Below are positions 58,472-64,000 of a stretch of DNA of 64,000 nucleotides, in pieces; position 1 is the first letter of the stretch, and every line of letters begins with the position of its first letter. The position numbers were made by a program, and so were the translations under genes. This DNA is from Auraticoccus monumenti. Lineage in GTDB: Bacteria; Actinomycetota; Actinomycetes; Propionibacteriales; Propionibacteriaceae. The DNA lies in contig NZ_LT629688.1 of assembly GCF_900101785.1 (NCBI RefSeq), forward strand, positions 1,550,001 through 1,614,000. Reading direction: 5' to 3'. The notes under the pieces were generated by a model. The model made no database searches. It was not told the origin of the DNA and saw only the letters and a program-made list of their open reading frames with translations.

Positions 58472-59426
58472 ACGACCCGGGTCCGGGGGTCAGGAGCGGT
58501 CCCGACCGGCGTGTCCGCCACCAGACCGCCGCCGTGATGACGGCGAGGGCGCCGGTGGGCACCAGCAGCAGCGCGTCCCCGCCGGTCGACCGCTCCTGCA
58601 GGGAGGGGAAGTCGGAGTGCATGAGGGTGTCGAAGAGGAAGAGCAGGGTGTTGTTCAGGGCGTGCACGGCGACCGCGACCTCCAGCCCGCCGGTGCGCCA
58701 GGTGATGATGGCGAAGCTCACGGCCGGAGCGAGGTAGTAGAGGTTGCGCCACGGGTCGGAGGACAGGTGGAGGCCCACGAACACCACGCTGGAGACCAGG
58801 ACACCGACCACCAGTCCCGCTCGTGGCCCCCGGCTCCAGCTCCCGGCCACCCGGAAGACCAGTCCGCGCAGCCCGTACTCCTCACCCGCCGACTGCAGCG
58901 GGGTCAGGATGATGGTGAGGGCGAACATCGTCACGAGATCGGCAGGGGACCAGGGCACCTGGTCAGGCACCGCCGTGCTCGTCACCACCACGAGGACCCA
59001 GAGGGGGGTGACGAGGACGACCGCCCGCCCGAGCACCTCGAACCGGAACCGCGAGGAGACCGAGTGCAGGGAGGCAGCCGGCACCCGGTAGAGCCAGCGG
59101 TGGATGATCGCGCTCCAGGGCACGAGCAGGGCCAGCGACAGCATGTTCCCGGCCTGGTACACCGGCGTGACGTCGGTACCGCCCCACGTCGGGTTGGTCC
59201 GGCCCAGCTGCTGGTCGACCAGGGCCGCGCCCTGGGAGACGAGGAAGCCGAGGACGAGCATCCCTCCCAGGAGCAGCAGGATCGCGAGGACACCGCGGCC
59301 GATGCGGCGCTCGTCCCCGGCCAGCACCCGGTGGAACTCCACGCCAGGTGGGACCGGGAGCGACTCGCGGCGGTGCGGAGAGCCTGCTGCCGGTGACGGC
59401 GCAGGAGGCGTGGGGTGGTGGTCCAT
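58362..59426 (-). CDS. CPBP family intramembrane metalloprotease
   Basis: A 354-residue polytopic protein with about eight hydrophobic helices. The CPBP (Abi/CAAX protease) motifs are present: EEYGLRGLVF (motif 1, EE-x3-R), FVGLHLSSD (motif 2 His) and VHALNNTLL (motif 3). It may cleave prenylated or other membrane substrates. The last 45 residues are a Pro/Arg/Gly-rich tail encoded opposite the MarR 3' end. This is unusual and could stem from a lost stop codon. The start is the first ATG of the conserved frame; the N-terminal 30 residues are Pro-rich. Confidence 0.83.
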   Translation of the reverse strand: MDHHPTPPAPSPAAGSPHRRESLPVPPGVEFHRVLAGDERRIGRGVLAILLLLGGMLVLGFLVSQGAALVDQQLGRTNPTWGGTDVTPVYQAGNMLSLALLVPWSAIIHRWLYRVPAASLHSVSSRFRFEVLGRAVVLVTPLWVLVVVTSTAVPDQVPWSPADLVTMFALTIILTPLQSAGEEYGLRGLVFRVAGSWSRGPRAGLVVGVLVSSVVFVGLHLSSDPWRNLYYLAPAVSFAIITWRTGGLEVAVAVHALNNTLLFLFDTLMHSDFPSLQERSTGGDALLLVPTGALAVITAAVWWRTRRSGPLLTPGPGSFSRAGRPPRGRRSLAPAGRWRRPGRGPHPGCAAGRC

Positions 59427-59675
59427 GACCGGAGCTCTTCCCTCGTGGGTGCAGGTGTGTGGGTGCCGGCCCGAGCCGGTGACCGCAGTCCAGACCCTGT
59501 TCCCCGGACGAGGTCAAGCCGAGGAGCTTGGGCGTCCCTGCGGTTGCGACGAAGGTCGTAGCGGAAGTGCCCACCTGCGTCCGATGTGGTGCCGGCGCAG
59601 ACGCAGCAGGCTGGGAGCGCCGGAGGTGGTGCTCAGCGGACGTACGTCCCGACACCCCGGGCCGAGGAGCTTCCG

Positions 59676-59954
59676 ATGCGTGATCACCCGGTCGTCCCCA
59701 GGGCGATAGGTCCCGGTCAGCGGCTGCTGCGGAGCGCCCTCGTCGTCCTCGCGGCGCTCGCCACGCTGACGACCCTGGCCGCGTGCCGCGGGGCGACCGA
59801 GACCACGCCGCTGCCCGCGACGCGACCAGCGGGCGCGAGGTCGGAGCAGGTCGACGTCGAGGCGTGGCTGAACGGGGTGCTGCCCCGGGGCCCTGGACCG
59901 GGAGCCGGAGCTGTCGGCTTGACCCTGTTCCAGGAGCATGGTCTGGAGTGGTGA
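59676..59954 (+). pseudogene. truncated lipoprotein, possible serine-hydrolase remnant
   Basis: A 92-codon frame with a lipoprotein signal (VVLAALATLTTLAAC; Cys about residue 36) after GAGGAGC. The short mature part contains VDVEAWLNGVLPRG, which resembles the start of CubicO/beta-lactamase-like serine hydrolases, but the frame stops 30 codons later without any catalytic SxxK motif. It may be a decayed gene or a genuine small lipoprotein. The next gene starts 57 bp later. Confidence 0.4.
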
Positions 59955-60010
59955 CCGGCCGCGGGACGCACGCCCCGGTCGTCCTCACAGCGATCACGGA
60001 GCCACGACGC

Positions 60011-60634
60011 ATGCCGATCATCCGCAGACCCCTCGAGATCATCCGCGACGACCTCCGGCCCTTCCTGGTCCTCAACGCCATCGCCTTCGGGCTGTTCCTG
60101 GTCGGCTTCGTGCTCGGCCTGGTCTACCCCGGGCTGGTGCAGGCGCAGTCGGTGGACTTCGAGGCGTCCGGGCAGACGGACCTGGTGCTCGAGGTGTTCA
60201 AGAACCCGTGGCTGTTCGGCCTCGTGATCTTCGCGGTCAACACCTTCACGGTCGGCGCGGCGATGATCGTGCTGCCCTCGATGGTCGTCCCCTTCCTGGG
60301 CATCCCCCTGTTCGCCTGGAAGGCCGTGAACATCGGCATGGCCATCGCCCCGACCAGCCCCACCCTCTGGGTGGGGTTCATCCCCCACTCGCTCACGCTG
60401 GTCGTCGAGTTCGAGGCCTACGTGCTGCTGATGCTCGGTGCCTGGATCCTCGGACGTTCCTGGCTGCGCCCGGCGACCACCGGCGCCGCCAGCCGCAGAC
60501 AGGGCTACCTCCGCGGTCTGCAGCGTCTGGGCTGGCTGGGTCTCGCCGCGCTGGTGCTGCTCGTCGTGGGTGCCGTCTGGGAGGCGTGGTCGCTCACCCA
60601 GCTGTTCCCGTGGCTGGTCCACGTGCTGCTGTGA
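60011..60634 (+). CDS. SpoIIM-like (stage II sporulation protein M family) membrane protein
   Basis: A 207-residue protein with about five membrane helices. The layout fits the SpoIIM/DUF95 family: FLVLNAIAFGLFLVGFVLGL, a long outer loop, VFKNPWLFGLVIFAVNTFTVGAAM (an asparagine-rich NxxxF pattern), and PHSLTLVVEFEAYVLLMLGAW, the most conserved stretch. In non-sporulating Actinobacteria the role is unknown and membrane or transport related. ATG 60011 has GGAG 9 bp upstream; a GTG at 59951 would add 20 residues. Confidence 0.78.
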   Translation: MPIIRRPLEIIRDDLRPFLVLNAIAFGLFLVGFVLGLVYPGLVQAQSVDFEASGQTDLVLEVFKNPWLFGLVIFAVNTFTVGAAMIVLPSMVVPFLGIPLFAWKAVNIGMAIAPTSPTLWVGFIPHSLTLVVEFEAYVLLMLGAWILGRSWLRPATTGAASRRQGYLRGLQRLGWLGLAALVLLVVGAVWEAWSLTQLFPWLVHVLL

Positions 60635-60778
60635 CCGCCGCCCGCGACAACCGTGTCAACATCCTTGCGCATTGTGGCATTGCTGCCACTGGAGCGGCTG
60701 GGACGCGCGCCCGAGACTGAGAGGGAACCGCCGTCCCGGCGCCCCACGGCCCGAGGACCCACGATGAGGAGCACCCCC

Positions 60779-61786
60779 ATGACCGATCCGATGAAGGCCG
60801 TCGTGCTGACCCGTTTCGGAGGGGTCGACGCCTTCGAGCTGCGCGACGTCCCCGTACCGCAGGTCGGACCCCGCCAGGTGCGGGTGCGGATCCACGCGAC
60901 CGCCGTCAACCCGCTCGACGTCCAGATCCGTCGCGGGGACTACCCGGACCAGGTGCCGCTCCCGGCGATCACCGGGCACGACGTCTCGGGCGTGGTGGAG
61001 GAAATCGGGTCCCACGTGAGGGAGTTCCGCGTCGGCGACGCCGTGTACTACACCCCCCGGATCTTCGGCGGCCCCGGCTCCTACGCCGAGCAGCACGTCG
61101 TCGACGTCGACCTCGTCGGCCGGAAGCCGGAGAACCTCAGTCACCTGGAGGCCGCCAGCCTGACCCTCGTCGGCGGGACGGTCTGGGAGGCGCTGGTGAC
61201 GCGGGCGCAGCTCACCGTGGGGGAGACGATCCTCGTCCACGGCGGCTCCGGCGGTGTCGGCACGATCGCGATCCAGGTCGCGAGGGCGATCGGCGCACGG
61301 GTGATCACCACCGCGCGAGCCGGCGAGCACGAGCTGGTGCGCTCCCTGGGGGCGGACGAGGCGATCGACTACAGCTCCGCGGACTACGTCGACGCGGTGG
61401 ATGCGATGACCCACGGCAAGGGGGTCGACGTCGTCCTCGACACGATCGGCGGCGACGCGCTCACCCGGAGCCCGCTGACGCTGGCCGACTCCGGACGCGT
61501 CGTCAGCGTCGTGGACATCGCGCAGCCGCAGAACCTCATCGAGGCGTGGGGCAGGAACGCCGCCTACCACTTCGTCTTCACCCGGCAGAACCGGGGGAAG
61601 CTGGACGCCCTCACCGCGCTGGTCGAGCGCGGGCTCGTGAAGCCGGTCCTCGGCGCCACCCTCCCGCTCGCCCGGGTGGGCGAGGCGCACGAGCTGCTGG
61701 AGAACAGGCGCTCCTACGCACTGCGCGGCAAGATCGCGATCGACGTGGCGGGGGAGACCGTCGCGCTGCCCCTCCGTGCCGCGTAG
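60779..61786 (+). CDS. zinc-free MDR family oxidoreductase
   Basis: A 335-residue quinone oxidoreductase-type reductase. It has [56 protein letters not shown], the nucleotide motif [17 protein letters not shown], and RGKIAIDV at the end, the usual terminal pattern. It uses NADPH to reduce enones, quinones or similar compounds. GAGGAG precedes the ATG. A DUF1330 gene follows 61 bp downstream on the same strand, probably in the same operon. Confidence 0.9.
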   Translation: MTDPMKAVVLTRFGGVDAFELRDVPVPQVGPRQVRVRIHATAVNPLDVQIRRGDYPDQVPLPAITGHDVSGVVEEIGSHVREFRVGDAVYYTPRIFGGPGSYAEQHVVDVDLVGRKPENLSHLEAASLTLVGGTVWEALVTRAQLTVGETILVHGGSGGVGTIAIQVARAIGARVITTARAGEHELVRSLGADEAIDYSSADYVDAVDAMTHGKGVDVVLDTIGGDALTRSPLTLADSGRVVSVVDIAQPQNLIEAWGRNAAYHFVFTRQNRGKLDALTALVERGLVKPVLGATLPLARVGEAHELLENRRSYALRGKIAIDVAGETVALPLRAA

Positions 61787-61847
61787 CGGGAGGCTCCGGA
61801 GCCAGTCCGAGCACCACCAGACGATCCAGCCGACGGAGGCCGAAGGC

Positions 61848-62147
61848 ATGACCGCTTACATCGTGTTCCAGCGAGAGACCACCCAGGACCAGCAGGCCCT
61901 CGACCGGTACTCCGCACGCGCCGACGCCACCTTCGCCGGCCACGACGTGCAGGTCCTCGTCGACTACGGCAGGCACGACGTGCTCGAGGGACCCCCGGTC
62001 GAGGGCGTCGTCGTCCTGAGGTTCCCGGACGCGGCGGCGGCCAGGGGCTGGTACCTCAGCGAGCAGTACCAGGAGGTGGTGCAGGACCGCCTCCAGGGAG
62101 CGAGCTACCGGGCCGTGCTCGTGGACGGGGTGGACGCCGGAGCCTGA
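61848..62147 (+). CDS. DUF1330 family protein
   Basis: A 99-residue ferredoxin-like barrel protein: TAYIVFQRETTQDQQALDRYSA, DYGRHDVLEGPPVEGVVVLRFPD and GWYLSEQYQEVVQDRL. DUF1330 proteins have a Dabb-like fold and unknown role, often near oxidoreductases. GGAGG precedes the ATG. Downstream of the MDR reductase and convergent with the GlxA-type regulator. Confidence 0.87.
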   Translation: MTAYIVFQRETTQDQQALDRYSARADATFAGHDVQVLVDYGRHDVLEGPPVEGVVVLRFPDAAAARGWYLSEQYQEVVQDRLQGASYRAVLVDGVDAGA

Positions 62148-62172
62148 TCGAGCCCCGGGCTGACGGCGGTGG

Positions 62173-63123
62173 TCAGCTCCGCCCGGAGAAGGTGGCGCGG
62201 TACTCCGAGGGTGACACCCCCAGGAGCCGGCGGAAGTGCAGCCGCAGGTTCGACCCGGTTCCCAGGCCGACCTGCTCCGCGACGCGGTCCACCGACAGTC
62301 GGGTGCCCTCCAGCAGCTCGCGGGCGGTGTCGACCCGTGCCCGGAGGATCCACTGCAGCGGGGTGCTGCCGGTCTCCTCGGCGAAGCGGCGCAGGAAGGT
62401 GCGGGGCGACATCTGCGCGTGCGCGGCGAGCCCGGCGATCGTGAGCGGCTCGTCCAGCCGCGTCAGCGCCCACTCGCGCGTCGCGGCGAGGGTCTCCCCG
62501 TGGGTCGCCGAGCTGGTCCTCGGCAGGTACTGGGCCTGGCCCCCGCTCCGGTAGGGCGCGGTGACGAGCCCTCGTGCGATCTCGTTCGCCGCACCCACGC
62601 CGAGGTCGCGCCGGACGATGTGCAGGCACAGGTCGAGACCCGCAGCGGCACCGGCGGAGGTGAGGACGGACCCCTCGTCGACGAAGAGCACGTTCGGCTC
62701 CACCGTGATCTGCGGGTGCCGCTGCGCGAGCAGCTCCGCCGCGTCCCAGTGCGTCGTCGCCCGCAGACCGTCCAGCAGGCCGGCTTCCGCGAGGGCGAAG
62801 GCGCCGTAGCAGATCGAGGCGATGCGTGCCCCGCGGGTTGCGGCGTCCCGGAGCGCGTCGCGCACCGCCACCGGTACCGGCCGACCCGCCGGGGCGTAGC
62901 CCGGGACGACGACCGTGTCCGCCTCGGCGAGCGCGTCCAGACCTCGTGGGACCGCGTAGCCGAAGGACCCGTGGGACGGCACCGTCCCGGCGCTGACCCC
63001 GCAGGCCGACACCACGTAGGGGAACCCCGTCTCCGGGTGGAACACCTCCGAGGGGATCCCGACGTCCAGCGGGAGCGCCCCGTCGAGCACGAGGACCACC
63101 ACCCGGTGCGGTCGCTGCATCAC
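62173..63123 (-). CDS. GlxA family transcriptional regulator (DJ-1/PfpI plus AraC)
   Basis: A 316-residue regulator. The N-terminal DJ-1/PfpI-like domain (about 5-175) starts VVVLVLDGALPLDVGIPSEVF and has the nucleophile-elbow ASICYGAFALAEAGLLDGLRA with a Cys. The C-terminal AraC double HTH (about 215-315) contains LTIAGLAAHAQMSPRTFLRRFAEETGSTP and VAEQVGLGTGSNLRLHFRRLLGVSP. Such proteins often control the neighbouring oxidoreductase or isonitrile hydratase; the MDR/DUF1330 pair is the nearest candidate. Confidence 0.92.
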   Translation of the reverse strand: MMQRPHRVVVLVLDGALPLDVGIPSEVFHPETGFPYVVSACGVSAGTVPSHGSFGYAVPRGLDALAEADTVVVPGYAPAGRPVPVAVRDALRDAATRGARIASICYGAFALAEAGLLDGLRATTHWDAAELLAQRHPQITVEPNVLFVDEGSVLTSAGAAAGLDLCLHIVRRDLGVGAANEIARGLVTAPYRSGGQAQYLPRTSSATHGETLAATREWALTRLDEPLTIAGLAAHAQMSPRTFLRRFAEETGSTPLQWILRARVDTARELLEGTRLSVDRVAEQVGLGTGSNLRLHFRRLLGVSPSEYRATFSGRS

Positions 63124-63200
63124 CCGCCTCCGATCCGGTCTCGTGCCGACCCGTCGTCAGCATGCTCGCACGTGCGGGCACCTCGGCCGGCAGCACCGGA

Positions 63201-63533
63201 TCACGTCTGGTCCTGCTCGCCGGGCAGGCGGGCGTCACGTCCGGGAGTCACCCGACCTCGACCGACGTCGCTCGAATGGCGCCAGGCCTGCGCCGCCATC
63301 AGGATGATGCACCCGGTGAGCGCGGCGATGACGACGGCATCGGTGGCCTGCCCGGAGCGGAGGACGCCGGCGACCACGAGCAGGGAGACGGCGAACGCAC
63401 CGACGCACAGGCCGACGTACAGCCGGTTCTGCACGCGCGCCCGGAGCGGTGGGTGGGCGGCGGTGCGGGCGTCCAGGAACAGGGCGATCATCAGCACCGG
63501 GACGACCTGCAGGGCGATCTCGTACAGAGCCAT
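63201..63533 (-). CDS. small membrane protein, unknown
   Basis: A 110-residue protein with three hydrophobic helices: ALYEIALQVVPVLMIALFLDA, LYVGLCVGAFAVSLLVVAGVL and AVVIAALTGCIILMAAQAW, then a basic-acidic tail. I do not recognise a family. ATG 63533 is taken because the first helix follows at once. It is preceded by a TTGACC-N19-TTGGAT promoter candidate on the minus strand and is divergent from the last gene of the window. Confidence 0.7.
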   Translation of the reverse strand: MALYEIALQVVPVLMIALFLDARTAAHPPLRARVQNRLYVGLCVGAFAVSLLVVAGVLRSGQATDAVVIAALTGCIILMAAQAWRHSSDVGRGRVTPGRDARLPGEQDQT

Positions 63534-63583
63534 CAGGGGGGTCCTCGATCTGGTCGGGTGGGGACGGACGTCGGTCCTCACCG

Positions 63584-63672
63584 ATCCAAGGGGGTGTTCC
63601 GGCCACAGGGTCAACCGTCGGGGTGCCCGCCGCCCCGGGAGTTGACCCTGTGCCGACGACACGGTGTCCGAT
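63584..63672. promoter_or_regulatory. divergent promoters with 19-bp spacers and shared inverted repeat
   Basis: CACAGGGTCAAC (63604-63615) and GTTGACCCTGTG (63641-63652) are exact inverted copies. Each carries a TTGACC -35-like box. After exactly 19 bp come TTGGAT (minus strand, 63589-63584) and TCCGAT (plus strand, 63667-63672). GTG-N7-CAC occurs in both spacers. The long spacers suggest control by a MerR-type activator. Confidence 0.55.
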
Positions 63673-63701
63673 GGGATCTCCAGACCCGAGGAGATGACCT
63701 G

Positions 63702-64000
63702 ATGACCGTCGACGGCGCCACCCGCTCCCCCCACGACGCGTCCGCCCCCGACCCCGGCTCCCGCGCCCGGGTCGCCCGCCCCGGCTGGCCGGAGATCGCC
63801 GTCGGGGTGATCGCCCTGGTGGCGGCCGGGGCGGTCCTCCCGCTGGCTCGTCCGCTCACGGCGGAGATGGATCCCGTGGCCTACGGGCTCGTGCTGACCG
63901 CCTGGTCCGGGGTGGTGGGGCTGGTCGGCTTCACCGCGGCTGCGCTGGTCAGGATCCGCTCCTGGGCCGCGTTCAGCGTTCGCCGCACGACGTGGCGCTG
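63702..64000 (+). CDS. membrane protein, probably CPBP family (3' partial)
   Basis: Open from ATG 63702 through the window's right edge (99 codons visible). After a polar Pro/Ala/Asp N-terminus come two hydrophobic helices (GWPEIAVGVIALVAAGAVL and YGLVLTAWSGVVGLVGFTAAALV) and RIRSWAAFSVRRTTWRW. This last stretch resembles the lead-in (FGVRRTxWRW) of CPBP-type intramembrane proteases; motifs would lie outside the window. GAGGAG is 8 bp upstream. Divergent from the 110-residue membrane protein with mirrored promoters. Confidence 0.6.
   Translation, partial: MTVDGATRSPHDASAPDPGSRARVARPGWPEIAVGVIALVAAGAVLPLARPLTAEMDPVAYGLVLTAWSGVVGLVGFTAAALVRIRSWAAFSVRRTTWR

Overview
The window is high-GC bacterial chromosome from an actinomycete. 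The evidence is frequent GTG starts, 4-base start/stop overlaps, TatLipo and Actinobacteria-type regulators, menaquinone genes and a pSAM2-type integrative element. A Propionibacteriales-like soil or surface organism is my inference; no rRNA or marker gene here settles it.

Layout. Bases 1-9.4 kb are ordinary chromosome: a DUF2254 membrane protein (cut by the left edge), a glycosyltransferase, several regulator/target pairs (MerR, XRE/SDR, LysR/YeiH) and two MFS transporters. Bases 9539-21451 are an integrated actinomycete integrative and conjugative element (AICE). It sits in a tRNA-Lys(UUU) gene and is bounded by a 39-bp direct repeat. Its backbone runs leftward from the tRNA: tyrosine integrase, excisionase, RepSA-like initiator, a small protein, an FtsK/TraSA-like translocase, Pra, and a divergent GntR-GNAT pair. 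Pra and the GntR repressor share three TGGCTYAAGCCA operators. Left of the backbone lies an AT-richer cargo island (9.7-14.6 kb): a small unknown protein, a superfamily 1 helicase with a degenerate nuclease-like front end, a translationally coupled DUF2290-like protein, and a zinc-ribbon protein with 27-residue repeats and two C-terminal membrane helices. The helicase/DUF2290 pair and the repeat protein look like phage-defence cargo. They are the best candidates for an undescribed system here.

Bases 21.5-42.7 kb are chromosome again: MarR/VOC and CGNR/hydrolase pairs with clear operators, a phosphoesterase, a glycogen-debranching-type enzyme beside an L-rhamnose mutarotase, a DEAD-box RNA helicase, an anchored cutinase, a ROK regulator, an NfeD-flotillin pair, a secreted S33-type peptidase with a (GQISD)n tract, a PLDc_N/HTH pair and menE-menA.

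Bases 43.5-55.3 kb form a sugar-utilisation locus: GH3, ABC solute-binding protein plus two permeases, LacI, GH42 and GH31 alpha-xylosidase. The three glycosidases are those needed to strip xyloglucan oligosaccharides from their ends (beta-glucosidase, beta-galactosidase, alpha-xylosidase). No ATPase is encoded locally. A perfect LacI-type palindrome lies between the divergent GH3 and ABC genes.

Bases 55.4-64 kb hold small conserved proteins, a MarR/oxidoreductase pair with two mirrored operators, CPBP-type membrane proteins, a SpoIIM-like protein, a second oxidoreductase, a DUF1330 protein and a GlxA-type regulator. Two families of palindromic interspersed repeats (42.9-43.4 kb; and 56-bp copies at 24.9 and 36.4 kb) lie in intergenic DNA.
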